Source: a bacterium (GTDB lineage: Bacteria; CAIWAD01). From it: a DNA stretch of 51,380 bases. Shown one piece after another: positions 38,975-47,774 of the stretch. The DNA lies in assembly GCA_030685015.1 (NCBI GenBank), contig JAUXWS010000044.1, positions 1 to 51,380 on the forward strand. The letters are read 5' to 3'. The position numbers were made by a program, and so were the translations under genes. The notes below the pieces were generated by a model. That model did no database searches. It was given only the letters and a program-made list of their open reading frames with translations, and was not told the origin of the DNA. Numbering within the stretch: position 1 is the first letter of the stretch; each line of letters begins with the position of its first letter.

Positions 38975-40681
38975 TCAGCGCACCAGCAGCAGCTTCAGGC
39001 TGCGCGTCCCGTGGGCCGACTCCAAGCTCAGCAGATAGATGCCGCCCGCCAGGGAAGCGGCATCCAGCGACAGCTCGTGGCGGCCGGCCGCCCGGACGCC
39101 CTCGGCCAGCACCCCCACCTGCCGTCCCGCCAGGTCGAAGAGCGCCAGCCGCACCAGGCCCGCCTCCCCCACCTCATAGGCGATGCGCGTCGTGGGATTG
39201 AAGGGGTTGGGCCAGGCCTCCAGCAGCGCCAGGCTGCGCGGCCGCGCCAGGGGGGCCAGGCCCGTGTCCTCGGTGGGGGCCGCCAGGACCAGATCGTCCA
39301 CGTACCAGCCTTCCTGGGAACCGCCGTTGTCGCTGCCGAAATGGAAGCCCAGGCGCACCGTCTCGCCATTGAACGCGGCCAGGTCGAAGACAGCCTCCTC
39401 CCACGGGAAATTGCCGCTGTAACAAGGCGTCTGTCCGGGGAAGTTGTGGCTGGCCGGATTGCCGCCGCCCGACTGGCCCCGGAAGGCCTTGTTGTACCCG
39501 GTCATGGGAAAGAGCTGGGTCCAGTTCGCCCCGTCGTCGAGGCTGATCTCCACCACTCCTCCGTCGTAGGCCGAGTCCGGGAAGGCGGCGGAGACCTCGG
39601 CGTCCATGCGGTGCCAGAAATGCAGGCGGCTCCAATTCTCCAAGGCCAGGGGCGGGCTGACCAGGCGGCAGTCCACGTGGTTGCCGTAGGTGCCCGTCGT
39701 GGCGCTGCCCGCTTTCCAGGCGTGGGTGGGGCTGTGGCTGAACTCCGTGCTCAGGTGCCACACGTCGTTCCAGCCCGCGGTGGCGGCGTGCGTCCAGCCC
39801 TCGCTGCCCTCTTCGCCGTTCATCGTCCAGTAGGCGACGCGCTGGCCCACTTCGATGGAGAAGCGGAGGACGGCCTCGCCCTGGTCGCAACTGACACTCA
39901 GCTCCAGGGGCAGGTCCATGGCCTCGGGCGCGCTCTCGGAGAGGGTGAGGGTGAAGGGCGCCGTGCCCAGCCCCGTCTGCCCGGGACTCATGTTCGGCCA
40001 GCCAATGACCCCCGGGGAGATGGTGACCCATTCCGAGGGGCTGTCCAAGGTGGCCGACACGTTGGTGGCGGCATTCAGGCCCATGTTCTCCAGCGTCACC
40101 GTGAGGCCCGCCACTTCACCCGGCTCGAAGACCTGGTCGGCGTCCCCCGAAGTGACGGTGACGGTGTGGCCCTGCACGTAGAGCCCGGTGGGGTTGATGT
40201 GGGCCAGGATTGTCTCGTGCATTCGGGGATAGAAGGGCTGGTAGAACCCGATCCAGTTGCCCCGCACGATGCCGATGGGATCCAGGACGACCGTGTGGGG
40301 GATGTACTCCTCACCCCAGTCCCCAAACAGCGTGCCACCCATGGTGAGGATGGGAAACTGGGGGTTGAAGAAGCCCCAGTAGGCGACCAGCTGCTGGGCC
40401 GTCTGGTTGGCCACGTCGATGTGGACCGCCGTGAAGACGGCCGGATCGTACCCGTCCACGAAATCCGGCTGGATGTGGGCGAAGGAGGAGTCGCAGGGCT
40501 GGGAGGCGGTCTGGCCGAAATTGATCATGACCACCTTGCCGCGCTGCCCGGCCAGCGACCAGGCGTTGCCCGCCGTGTCCGTCAAGGTGAAATCGGGCGG
40601 CTCATCCCCCACCGGGTAGGTGGCCAGGGCGGAAGCGGCGCAGCACAGCGCCAACAACAAGTACATCGGGCGTATCGACAT
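38975..40681 (-). CDS. exported thioredoxin-like protein with sorting domain (Ser/Cys paralogue)
   Basis: This 568-residue paralogue of the TGA-containing gene downstream has the same order: signal peptide (PMYLLLALCCAASALA), redoxin domain (PPDFTLTDTAGNAWSLAGQR, GKVVMINFGQTASQPC), IPHTVVLDPIGIVRGNW, two beta domains including choice-of-anchor J, and the module PNPFNPTTRIAYEVG to SLKLLLVR. The redox motif is S60-Q-P-C63, so only the second cysteine remains. It may therefore not act as a dithiol oxidoreductase. GGAGGTCCAC precedes the ATG at 40681. The two genes are about 100 bases apart and probably arose by tandem duplication. Confidence 0.9.
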   Translation of the reverse strand: MSIRPMYLLLALCCAASALATYPVGDEPPDFTLTDTAGNAWSLAGQRGKVVMINFGQTASQPCDSSFAHIQPDFVDGYDPAVFTAVHIDVANQTAQQLVAYWGFFNPQFPILTMGGTLFGDWGEEYIPHTVVLDPIGIVRGNWIGFYQPFYPRMHETILAHINPTGLYVQGHTVTVTSGDADQVFEPGEVAGLTVTLENMGLNAATNVSATLDSPSEWVTISPGVIGWPNMSPGQTGLGTAPFTLTLSESAPEAMDLPLELSVSCDQGEAVLRFSIEVGQRVAYWTMNGEEGSEGWTHAATAGWNDVWHLSTEFSHSPTHAWKAGSATTGTYGNHVDCRLVSPPLALENWSRLHFWHRMDAEVSAAFPDSAYDGGVVEISLDDGANWTQLFPMTGYNKAFRGQSGGGNPASHNFPGQTPCYSGNFPWEEAVFDLAAFNGETVRLGFHFGSDNGGSQEGWYVDDLVLAAPTEDTGLAPLARPRSLALLEAWPNPFNPTTRIAYEVGEAGLVRLALFDLAGRQVGVLAEGVRAAGRHELSLDAASLAGGIYLLSLESAHGTRSLKLLLVR

Positions 40682-40817
40682 GTGGACCTCCGGTGACGAT
40701 GCAGGTGAGCGGTCCGTGGACCGGCGTCGCGCCATGGCGGGCGACGCCGCAAAGGTGGTGTGCGGGCGGGACGGTCACAAGGGAAAAGTCAACGGGAGGG
40801 ACGGTCGTGATCCCTGG

Positions 40818-41231
40818 TCAGCCTGCGGACCAGGACCATCCCCAGGGGAAGGGCGATGAGGAGGCCAGGATGATCCAGACCAGCGGGTCGCCACTCTGGC
40901 CCTCCACCACCTGCGAGGCGGCCGGCTGCCCAGAAGGCGGGGTCCTGGTTTGCCACAGCCAGAGGAAGGCGGCCAGGGCAAGGGTCGCGCCCGCCAGCCC
41001 CAAACGCAGAGCCAGGGGCAAAACGGGCCGTCCGCCCGGCGCGTCGGCTCCCTCCGCGGCCTTGCCGTGCGCACGGCGGCCCAGCAGGGTGGCGGCCACG
41101 GCCAGCAGGGCGATGGCCGGCGCCCACACCATTCCCTCGCCGTCCGCCGCCGGCTGCCTGAATTGTAGAACCAGCAGGCCCAAGGCCAGGATCAGCAACA
41201 CGATGATCATCCTGATGGTGCGCGGGTTCAT
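40818..41231 (-). CDS. small inner-membrane protein, probably frameshifted near its end
   Basis: The start is an ATG preceded by GGAGGAGAC and overlapping the ribbon-helix-helix gene by ATGA. Three hydrophobic helices are visible ([53 protein letters not shown]). The annotated frame ends [20 protein letters not shown], an unlikely tail. At about 40860-40868 the adjacent frame continues the hydrophobic helix as [20 protein letters not shown] and stops at 40789. A one-base loss or sequencing error is therefore likely. The protein has no known family. It sits downstream of an SPFH protein and a ribbon-helix-helix regulator on the same strand. Confidence 0.6.
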   Translation of the reverse strand: MNPRTIRMIIVLLILALGLLVLQFRQPAADGEGMVWAPAIALLAVAATLLGRRAHGKAAEGADAPGGRPVLPLALRLGLAGATLALAAFLWLWQTRTPPSGQPAASQVVEGQSGDPLVWIILASSSPFPWGWSWSAG

Positions 41232-41416
41232 GTCTCCTCCTCGTGTTCCGCCGGCGGGTTGTCGAGGCCGGGGCGGCGGCCTGCCTGGGCCAGGGCCTGC
41301 CGCAGCAGGTACTCGATCTGGCCGTTGAGCGAGCGCAACTCGTCGTCGGCCCAGCGCTGCAGCTCGGCGTGCAAGGTCGGATCCAGTCGGAGCAGGAATG
41401 CCTTGCGCTCGGCCAT
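41228..41416 (-). CDS. ribbon-helix-helix (Arc-like) small protein
   Basis: The 62-residue protein has the Arc/MetJ-type pattern: a short strand ([20 protein letters not shown]) followed by helix-turn-helix ([20 protein letters not shown]). It lies 77 bases downstream of the SPFH gene, an association seen repeatedly in other genomes, where the small protein is annotated as Arc-like. It may regulate the operon or act as a small adaptor. It overlaps the membrane protein gene by four bases. Confidence 0.82.
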   Translation of the reverse strand: MAERKAFLLRLDPTLHAELQRWADDELRSLNGQIEYLLRQALAQAGRRPGLDNPPAEHEEET

Positions 41417-41493
41417 GCTCGTCTCGCGTGGTTGGTGTGGGCGGCGGACCGACGCAGGGACACGGCGCGCCGTGTCCCTGCGTCACCCCCGCG

Positions 41494-42363
41494 CTAGTTG
41501 TAAAGCGTTCCCGTGTTGACCACCGGCTGCGTGTGGCGATCGCTGCACAGCACCACCAGCAGGTTGCTCACCATCGCCGCCTTGCGCTCCTCGTCCAGCC
41601 GGACGATGCCACGCTCGTTCAGCTTGGCCAAGGCCATGTCAACCATGCCCACCGCCCCCTCCACGATCTGCTGCCGCGCCGCCACCACGGCGGCGGCCTG
41701 CTGGCGCTGGAGCATGGCGGCGGCGATCTCCTGGGCGTAGGCCAGGTGGCTGATGCGGGCCTCGATCACGCGCACGCCGGCCTTGTCCAACCGCTCGTGG
41801 ATCTCCTGCTGCAGACGCTGGGAGACGGAGGCCGTGTCCCCGGCCAGGGAGATCACGTCCTCCCCATGGGAATCGTAGGGGTAGGTCGTGGCCAGGTTGC
41901 GCATGGCGGATTCGCTCTGCACATGGACGTAATTGACGAAGTCGTTCACCTCGAAAAGGGCCTCGGCGCTGTCCACCACCTGCCAGACGACCACGGCGGC
42001 GATCTCCACCGGATTGCCGTTGCTGTCGTTCACCTTGACCTTGTTGGTTTCGAAGTTGCGCACCCGGAGGGAGACCTTGGCCTTGCTGAAGAAGGGGTTG
42101 GCCCAGAGCAGACCCGGCTCCCGGACCGTTCCTGTGTAACGGCCGAAGAGCTGCAGGACGCGGGCCTCGTTGGGATTGACCATGAAGAGGCCGGCCAGGA
42201 CCGTGAGGCAAACGAGCATGATCACCAGGGCGGCGATGGCCGGAAGCACTTGGTTGGTCCGGGCGCTCCAGACAACAGCATAGATGCAGAGGCCGATCAA
42301 CAGCAGACAGGCCGTAACAATGGGATAGCCGCTGCGCGGGGCGACATGGATGTCCTTGACCAT
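41494..42363 (-). CDS. SPFH/Band 7 domain membrane protein
   Basis: Two hydrophobic helices near the N-terminus ([19 protein letters not shown] and [20 protein letters not shown]) are followed by a Band 7 domain. It contains [68 protein letters not shown] and [15 protein letters not shown]. The last part is a coiled coil that would mediate oligomerisation. SPFH proteins form ring-like membrane assemblies; the precise role here is unknown. The ATG at 42363 has GGAG upstream, and a strong promoter lies 25-53 bases before it. Confidence 0.93.
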   Translation of the reverse strand: MVKDIHVAPRSGYPIVTACLLLIGLCIYAVVWSARTNQVLPAIAALVIMLVCLTVLAGLFMVNPNEARVLQLFGRYTGTVREPGLLWANPFFSKAKVSLRVRNFETNKVKVNDSNGNPVEIAAVVVWQVVDSAEALFEVNDFVNYVHVQSESAMRNLATTYPYDSHGEDVISLAGDTASVSQRLQQEIHERLDKAGVRVIEARISHLAYAQEIAAAMLQRQQAAAVVAARQQIVEGAVGMVDMALAKLNERGIVRLDEERKAAMVSNLLVVLCSDRHTQPVVNTGTLYN

Positions 42364-42387
42364 CACTCCTCCAGAATTGATAGCCTG

Positions 42388-42416
42388 ATGATATCATATC
42401 AATATCGCCACGTCAA
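42388..42416 (-). promoter_or_regulatory. sigma70-type promoter of the SPFH operon
   Basis: On the minus strand TTGACG (42416-42411) and TATCAT (42393-42388) are separated by exactly 17 bases. Each hexamer has one mismatch to consensus. An overlapping AT-rich dyad (TGATATCA at 42389-42396) could be bound by a regulator. Confidence 0.7.
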
Positions 42417-42506
42417 GCCCTGGTCAGGAGGCGAGGCTTCCTCGTGACGCGCCTGACGGCTGTACTTGGCTTTGCTTGGAGGGCGTGCGAGGTTGGAGTG
42501 GCCGGA

Positions 42507-43520
42507 TCAGGCGAGGAAGGCGGCGATCCGGGCCAGCACCTCGCCGTGGCGCAGGATTTCGCCATGGGCCAGGGGCCGAACCGCGTCGCCGAAGATCTCG
42601 TGGGGCAGCTCCTGTCCCAGGGGGCGCTGGGCCGCCAGGGCCAAGCGTCCGTCGCCAGCCGTGCCCATCGTCAGGTCGACGGCATGGCAGGACATGCGCG
42701 GCCCTTCCATTCGACAGCGCAAGGGAGTGGGCAGACCCTGGCCGGAGACGATGAGCAGGCGCTTGTCCAGCTCCTCCAGCCGCGCGGCGAAGCCCAGCAG
42801 GCGGGCACGATCCCGGCGGGCGCCCTCCAGCAGGCGGGCCAGCAAGTGCGGCCGCCCCTCTCCCTCCAGCGCTTCCAGCGGCCAGTTCTCCAGGTCCAGC
42901 GGATCCAGGGCCAAGCCCTCGCTGTTCACCAGCAAGCCATAGCCGGGCACCGGCAAGAGGCGGTAGAGCGAGGGGAAGCCGCGCACCAGCAAGCCATAGG
43001 CGTTCCCGGTGGCGTCTCCACAGTCCGCTTCGCGATCGCAGCCCGAGAGGAGCACATGCTGGATGTCCAGGGCGCCGCCGAAGGAGGGCGCGGCCAGGAC
43101 AAGGCGGCGGATGCGGGCGAGGGGCAGGGCGCCCATCATCACCAGCTCGCCCAGCAGATGAAGACCCATGCTGTGCACGACCACGTCCAGGCTGCCGTCG
43201 GGCAGATCCGCGGCCAGCTCCCGCACCACCCGGGACGGTTCCTGGCGCCAGTCCCAGGGGGGGGCGTGCAGGGGACCGCGGGCCGCGGCCCAGGACAGGA
43301 AGTCCCCGTAGATCTCTGGCTCCAGGTCGAGAGGAAAGACCGGGCGGGACGGGTCGGCGGGCAGGGGATCGCCCTGCTCCTCGTGATGCAGGCAGAGCAG
43401 GAAACCCAGGGGATGGGTCTCGTGGGCCAGTTCCCAGATGATCTCGGGTCCTGTCCCGCCGCGGATGGCCAGCCGCGATCCGCGGATGCCGTGCAGGAAG
43501 AGCAGGGGATGCGTGGTCAT
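42507..43520 (-). CDS. alpha/beta hydrolase of the lecithin:cholesterol acyltransferase/lipase type
   Basis: The 337-residue protein begins HPLLFLHGIRGSRLAIRGG, the oxyanion region of LCAT-like lipases. The nucleophile elbow is LDVVVHSMGLHLLGELVMMG (Ser in HSMG). Other hydrolase elements include a WDWRQEPSRVV segment, LVLAAPSFGGALD, LLIVSGQGLPTPL and a C-terminal HGEILRHGEVLARI with candidate histidines. No signal peptide is seen, so it should be cytoplasmic. The substrate is probably a lipid or ester. It lies 96 bases downstream of the coiled-coil gene, possibly in the same transcript as the sigma-factor cluster. Confidence 0.8.
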   Translation of the reverse strand: MTTHPLLFLHGIRGSRLAIRGGTGPEIIWELAHETHPLGFLLCLHHEEQGDPLPADPSRPVFPLDLEPEIYGDFLSWAAARGPLHAPPWDWRQEPSRVVRELAADLPDGSLDVVVHSMGLHLLGELVMMGALPLARIRRLVLAAPSFGGALDIQHVLLSGCDREADCGDATGNAYGLLVRGFPSLYRLLPVPGYGLLVNSEGLALDPLDLENWPLEALEGEGRPHLLARLLEGARRDRARLLGFAARLEELDKRLLIVSGQGLPTPLRCRMEGPRMSCHAVDLTMGTAGDGRLALAAQRPLGQELPHEIFGDAVRPLAHGEILRHGEVLARIAAFLA

Positions 43521-43616
43521 GGATCCAGTGTGGCGAAATCACGCCGAAAGGGCCAAGCGGGGCGGCGGCCCGGGGGCATCCGCCTGCCGCCGCCTTTTCA
43601 CAACCACGCCGGGTCG

Positions 43617-44222
43617 CTACCAGTCCTCCTCGCCGCTGCCCAGCAGTTCCCGCAGCCGCTCGTCGATCATCTCGCTCCGGCGGGAGGCCCGGCGCTCCAG
43701 GCTGCCCTCCAGCTCCGCGAGCCGGCCGCGCAACTCCTTCAGCTCGGCCTCCTTGATGCGATGCCGCAGGTCGAAGGAGCGTTGGACGGCCTCCTTCAAC
43801 TTGCGTTCAGCTTCCTGGCGCTCCTTGCTTCCCGCCTTCTCGCGCCTTGCCTCGCGGGCCAAGCGGTTCAGCTCGTCGCGCAAACCCATCTCTTCCAGAT
43901 GGACGCGGAAGAGTTCACTGTCGCGTTCACGCAGGTCCAGCAGGTGGCGGACTTCCTCGGCCAGCCGCTGGCGGCGCCGCTGGAACTCCTCCGGATTGCG
44001 CTGACGCAGCTCCTCCAGGAGGCGGGCCTTGAGGGGAAAGTTCTCGCGGATGAACTGGACCACTTCGTCGCGCCGGCCTTCCTCGAGACCGGGAGCCCCG
44101 TCCTGGCGGGGTGGCGCCTCCCGCCGCTGCGCCGCCGCCGGCAGGGTCAGCAGCAGGATGCCCAGCAGGCAGAGGATGCGGACCGCCCACCGGTGGGACG
44201 GGCGGCGGGTCATCGTATTCAT
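43617..44222 (-). CDS. exported coiled-coil protein of an ECF sigma cluster
   Basis: The 201-residue protein has a signal peptide (AVRILCLLGILLLTLPAAAQ) and is then almost entirely charged helix (ENFPLKARLLEELRQRNPEE and similar) rich in Arg, Glu and Leu. It resembles periplasmic Spy/CpxP-like helical proteins only in overall character. Its ATG overlaps the anti-sigma stop by one base, so it is co-translated with the sigma/anti-sigma pair. A role as periplasmic sensor or target of the stress response is a fair guess. Confidence 0.75.
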   Translation of the reverse strand: MNTMTRRPSHRWAVRILCLLGILLLTLPAAAQRREAPPRQDGAPGLEEGRRDEVVQFIRENFPLKARLLEELRQRNPEEFQRRRQRLAEEVRHLLDLRERDSELFRVHLEEMGLRDELNRLAREARREKAGSKERQEAERKLKEAVQRSFDLRHRIKEAELKELRGRLAELEGSLERRASRRSEMIDERLRELLGSGEEDW

Positions 44223-44719
44223 CAGAAAGCCTCCATGTCTTCGGCCAGTTGGTCGAGCCGCTGGCGCAGCCCGGCCGCATCACCGACGGATTCGAATGCG
44301 AGGTCCTCCAGCGCCAGTTCCCGGCTCACGCGGGCCAGGCGGGCCTCCAACTCCTGGCCCAGGCTCTCGAAGCGCTCCGCCAGCACCAGTCCCTCCGCCC
44401 AGATCTCAGCTCTTCCGCCCGGCCGGGCGGAAGGCCCCTGTCCCAGGCGCTCCCGCGCCTGCCACAGCCCGGCCACCAGGAGCAGGGCGGCCGCCAGGCC
44501 CAGGCCGGTGGACAGGGTCGTACGCCAAGCCGGGCGGGAGTTGACGGGCGGCTCGACGCCCTCCCGGCGCAGGCGCGACAGGGTCTCCCTCACCAGCCTG
44601 GACGGCGCCGGGGTGGGTTCCAGATCCCGCCAGACCTCCTCCAGGAGCCTCAGGTCGCGCTCCACGCCCTGCTCCAGATCCGGCCCTTCCCGACCGGTGA
44701 ACGCCTCAGGCCTGCTCAT
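44222..44719 (-). CDS. putative anti-sigma factor, single-pass membrane protein
   Basis: This 165-residue protein overlaps the ECF sigma gene by 14 bases and the exported coiled-coil gene by one. It has a cytoplasmic N-terminal part of about 75 residues, one transmembrane helix (LGLAAALLLVAGLW) and a helical outer part. This layout is that of an anti-sigma factor. I see no zinc-binding HxxxCxxC motif, so it would belong to a non-ZAS group. The call rests on position and topology. Confidence 0.68.
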   Translation of the reverse strand: MSRPEAFTGREGPDLEQGVERDLRLLEEVWRDLEPTPAPSRLVRETLSRLRREGVEPPVNSRPAWRTTLSTGLGLAAALLLVAGLWQARERLGQGPSARPGGRAEIWAEGLVLAERFESLGQELEARLARVSRELALEDLAFESVGDAAGLRQRLDQLAEDMEAF

Positions 44720-45272
44720 GGCCCCGCTCCTTGAAATAGCGCCGGATATTCTTGACGGCGCGGTGCATGCGCGGCAGGACGGTGCCCAGGGGCGCGCCCT
44801 GCGCCTCGGCGATCTCCTGGAAGCTCATGCCCGCCTCCAGGCGCAGCAGCACCACGCTGCGTTGGGCGTCGGGCAGCTGCTCGATGGCCTGCCGCAGCAG
44901 CTCGGTCCGCTGCCGGCCCGCCAGCACCCATTCCGGGCAGCTCTCCAGCCCGGCGCCCGCCCTCTCCTCCAGCGGCACCGGGCCCTCCTCCTCGTGCAGT
45001 CCACGCCAGCGACCGCGGGCCCGGGCATGGTCGATGGCCAGGCGGGTGGCGACCGTGAAGAGGAGGGATTTGAACTGCTGCCGCTCCTCGTAGCGCGGCA
45101 GGGCCGCCAGCAAACGTACCCAGGTGTCCTGGAAGAGGTCCTCCGCGTCGGCCGGCTGCCCCGTGAAGCGGAGCAGGTAGCCGTAGAGCGGTTGCCGCCA
45201 GCGCTCCACCAGCCTGGTCACAGCCCACGCGTGGCCCGTGCGCCAGGCCTGGATCAGTTCCGCATCGCTCAT
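44706..45272 (-). CDS. ECF-family RNA polymerase sigma factor
   Basis: The 188-residue protein has region 2 (WAVTRLVERWRQPLYGYLLR, then DAEDLFQDTWVRLLAALPRY) and region 4 (LRQAIEQLPDAQRSVVLLRL, then GMSFQEIAEAQGAPLGTV). The linker between them is charged. It would direct transcription in response to an envelope signal via the adjacent anti-sigma protein. The ATG at 45272 has AGGA upstream; a GTG one codon earlier is possible. Only 29 bases separate it from the epimerase gene, so it is likely read from the upstream genes as well. Confidence 0.93.
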   Translation of the reverse strand: MSDAELIQAWRTGHAWAVTRLVERWRQPLYGYLLRFTGQPADAEDLFQDTWVRLLAALPRYEERQQFKSLLFTVATRLAIDHARARGRWRGLHEEEGPVPLEERAGAGLESCPEWVLAGRQRTELLRQAIEQLPDAQRSVVLLRLEAGMSFQEIAEAQGAPLGTVLPRMHRAVKNIRRYFKERGHEQA

Positions 45273-45301
45273 CACTGTCCTGAAACGTTGCCACGGGCGA
45301 C

Positions 45302-46342
45302 TTATTGCCCGGCCGGACCTCCCTCCCCGGCCGCCGCCCGATACCAGCCGGCCGTGCGCCGGATGGCCTCCCGGGCCTCGACGGGGGGTTCCCAGCCCGC
45401 CGCCCGCAGGCGGCGCAGGTCGCTGTAGTAGCCGCTGGTGCCGAAGCCGCGGGCCACCTCGCGGCTGAGGGGAAAGGAGAGTCCGCGGGCACGCAGCCAG
45501 TCGCCCAGGGCGCCCAGACCGGCGAGGAGGGGCCAGGGCAGCGGCAGGATGAGGGGTTGCCGGCCATAGGCGGCGGCGATCCAGTCCTGGACCTGGCGCA
45601 TGGTGGGGCAGGGATCGTCACGCAACATCCAGGTGTCCGGACAGGGAGGGAGGGCGGCGGGATCGCCCGGGAACGGCCCGGGGGAGGCCAGGGCGCGTCC
45701 GGCCAGCCACAACATGGCCGCCACCAGGTTCTCCCGGGCCATCACGTTGAAGCGGTTGGCGCCTGCGCCCCGCCGGAAGAAGAGCGGTCCGCCCATCAAG
45801 CGGAAGACCTTGCTGGCCGAGCTGTGGGGATTGGCCCCCGGCCCGTAGATGACGGGCGGCCGCAGCACCTGGACGCGCAGCCCCGCCACGCCGGCCAGCG
45901 CCTGCTCGGCCAGCATCTTGCTCTCCCCGTAGAGCGAGGCGGGACGGAAAGGGCTCTCCTCCCGCAGGGGATTCCCTTCGTCGCCCTCCGGCCCGTTGGC
46001 GGAGACGCTGCTGACGAACTGGAAGAGCACGGCGCCGGCTTCCCGGGCGGCCCGGGCCAGCACCAGGGTCGCCTCCGTGTTGGTGCGCAGGTACTCGCCG
46101 CGGCCGGCGCGGGCGTTGCCCAGCAGGGCCGCGCAATGCATCACCACGTCACCTTGGCGCAGACCCTCCGGCGGCAGGGGCTCCGCCAGATCGAAGCGGC
46201 CGGCCCCCACCCCGGCGGGCAGACGGCGGCCCAGCGCCGCGGGGTCACGGCCCAGGGCCAGCACCTCGTCGCCGCGCTCGAGCAGGGCCGTGAGCAGGGC
46301 TCCGCCCAGGAAGCCGGTGGCGCCGGTGAGCACGACGCGCAT
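45302..46342 (-). CDS. NAD-dependent epimerase/dehydratase (extended SDR)
   Basis: The 346-residue protein has the nucleotide-binding motif TGATGFLGG at the N-terminus. The catalytic set is Ser/Ser in FVSSVSANGP and YxxxK in ASLYGESKMLAEQ, followed by LRPPVIYGPGA and FNVMARENLVAAMLWL. These are hallmarks of extended short-chain dehydrogenases acting on nucleotide sugars, sterols or related substrates. The substrate cannot be told. GGAGG lies eight bases upstream of the ATG at 46342. Neighbours do not point to a sugar pathway. Confidence 0.9.
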   Translation of the reverse strand: MRVVLTGATGFLGGALLTALLERGDEVLALGRDPAALGRRLPAGVGAGRFDLAEPLPPEGLRQGDVVMHCAALLGNARAGRGEYLRTNTEATLVLARAAREAGAVLFQFVSSVSANGPEGDEGNPLREESPFRPASLYGESKMLAEQALAGVAGLRVQVLRPPVIYGPGANPHSSASKVFRLMGGPLFFRRGAGANRFNVMARENLVAAMLWLAGRALASPGPFPGDPAALPPCPDTWMLRDDPCPTMRQVQDWIAAAYGRQPLILPLPWPLLAGLGALGDWLRARGLSFPLSREVARGFGTSGYYSDLRRLRAAGWEPPVEAREAIRRTAGWYRAAAGEGGPAGQ

Positions 46343-46377
46343 GTGGCACCTCCATCTCTGGGACGATCTCCCCCAAC

Positions 46378-47763
46378 CTACTTGCCGACAGACCCCTGGC
46401 GCCGGCGCGCGGCCGGGGCCGCGGCCACAGGTGCGGCCGGGGTTTTCGGCTGGGGCAGGGCCTTCAGGTAGCGCGACCGCGTCTGCATGGCGGCCTCGAT
46501 CTCGCGCGGTGTGCGAGGGATGTCCTCGGTCAACAAGCGGCGCCCGGAGGTGGTGACCAGCACGTCGTCCTCGATGCGGATGCCCGTGCCCCGCCACTTC
46601 TCCGGCACTTTCCTGTCGTCGGCGGGCAGGTAGAGGCCCGGCTCCACCGTGACGACCATGCCCTCCTCCAGGCGACGCGGCGCCACGTCCAGGGCGTAGT
46701 CGCCCGTGTCGTGGACGTCCAGCCCCAGCCAGTGGGAGGTGCCGTGCGGGAACCAGCGCTTGTAGGCCTGCCGCGCCATGAGCGTCTCCAACCTCCCCTT
46801 GAGCAGCCCCTGGTCAAGCAGGCCCTGGGTGATGACGCGGGCGGCCGCGCCGTGCACCTCGTCCAGGGTGGCGCCCGGCGCCACTGTCTCCACGGCGGCC
46901 TGATGGGCGGCCAGCACGATGTGGTAGAGCGCCTCCTGGTGCTTGCTGAAACGCCCGGAGGCGGGAATCGTGCGGGTCACGTCGGCGGCGAAGTGGCCCA
47001 TCTCGGCGCCGGCGTCGAAGAGGACGAGGTCCCCCTCGCGCACCGTGTCGCGGCAGCTCACATAGTGGAGGACGCAGGCGTTGGCGCCGGTGGCCACGAT
47101 CGTCTCGAAGGCCCAGTCCCCGCCATGCAGGCCGTAGACCAGGGGGAAAACAGCGCGCAGCTGGTACTCGGCCACCCCGGGCCGGGTGTGGCGGAAGACC
47201 TCGCGGAAGGCCTCGCCCGTGACGGCGGCGGCCTGCTCCATCAGCGCCAGCTCGTCCGGCGTCTTGCGCAGGCGCAGCTCGCCGGCCAGGCGGCGGACGT
47301 CGCGCAGCTCGGCGGGCAAGGGCCCCGGCTGGCGGCGCTTGCGCACCAGCCGGTTGAGCACACCCAGCACCTGGGTCTGCAGGGCGCCGCCGTCCAGGGG
47401 CAGGAAGAGCCGCTCGTGGCCCTTCAGCAGCTCCTCGATGCGGGCGGGGAACTGCTCGATGGACCAGGCCGCCGTCGCGCCCAACTGCCGGCGCGCTCCC
47501 TCCGGGCCCAGCCGCCGGCCGTTCCACATCTCCATCAGCGGATTGCGCGGCCGCAGGAAGAGGATGAAGCGGCGCTCCTTCCCCTCGCGCAGCAGCACGG
47601 CCACCGCCTCCGGCTCGCTCAGGCCGGTCAGCTGCCAGAAGGTGCTGTCGGGGCGGTAGCGATACTCCGTGTCGCTGTTGCGCAGCACCTCGGGCGGTGC
47701 GGCCAGGAAGGCGACGCCGTCGCCCATGGCCTCGAAGAAGCGGTCGCGGAATGCGGCGTGCAT
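46378..47763 (-). CDS. pepP: Xaa-Pro aminopeptidase (aminopeptidase P, M24B)
   Basis: The 461-residue protein has an N-terminal creatinase-like domain (RYRPDSTFWQLTGLSEPEAV) and a pita-bread catalytic domain. Metal ligands are visible: the two Asp in LFDAGAEMGHFAADVTRT, His in HGTSHWLGLDVHDTGDY, Glu in VVTVEPGLYLP and Glu in GIRIEDDVLVT. It cuts the N-terminal residue before proline using two metals, probably manganese. The C-terminal 40 residues are Pro/Ala/Arg-rich and not part of the enzyme. AAGGA lies upstream of the ATG at 47763. trmB lies 11 bases upstream on the same strand. Confidence 0.94.
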   Translation of the reverse strand: MHAAFRDRFFEAMGDGVAFLAAPPEVLRNSDTEYRYRPDSTFWQLTGLSEPEAVAVLLREGKERRFILFLRPRNPLMEMWNGRRLGPEGARRQLGATAAWSIEQFPARIEELLKGHERLFLPLDGGALQTQVLGVLNRLVRKRRQPGPLPAELRDVRRLAGELRLRKTPDELALMEQAAAVTGEAFREVFRHTRPGVAEYQLRAVFPLVYGLHGGDWAFETIVATGANACVLHYVSCRDTVREGDLVLFDAGAEMGHFAADVTRTIPASGRFSKHQEALYHIVLAAHQAAVETVAPGATLDEVHGAAARVITQGLLDQGLLKGRLETLMARQAYKRWFPHGTSHWLGLDVHDTGDYALDVAPRRLEEGMVVTVEPGLYLPADDRKVPEKWRGTGIRIEDDVLVTTSGRRLLTEDIPRTPREIEAAMQTRSRYLKALPQPKTPAAPVAAAPAARRRQGSVGK

Positions 47764-47774
47764 GTCATGTCCTT

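Noticed and set aside
36460-39201. 913-codon open frame on the plus strand
   Set aside because: It is antisense to two secreted-protein genes that have clear domains, signal peptides and ribosome sites. The frame is open only because of codon bias on the other strand.
42444-45428. 994-codon open frame on the plus strand
   Set aside because: It runs antisense to the lipase, coiled-coil, anti-sigma and sigma genes. Long open frames opposite GC-rich genes are expected, and the translation is low-complexity with no recognisable domain.
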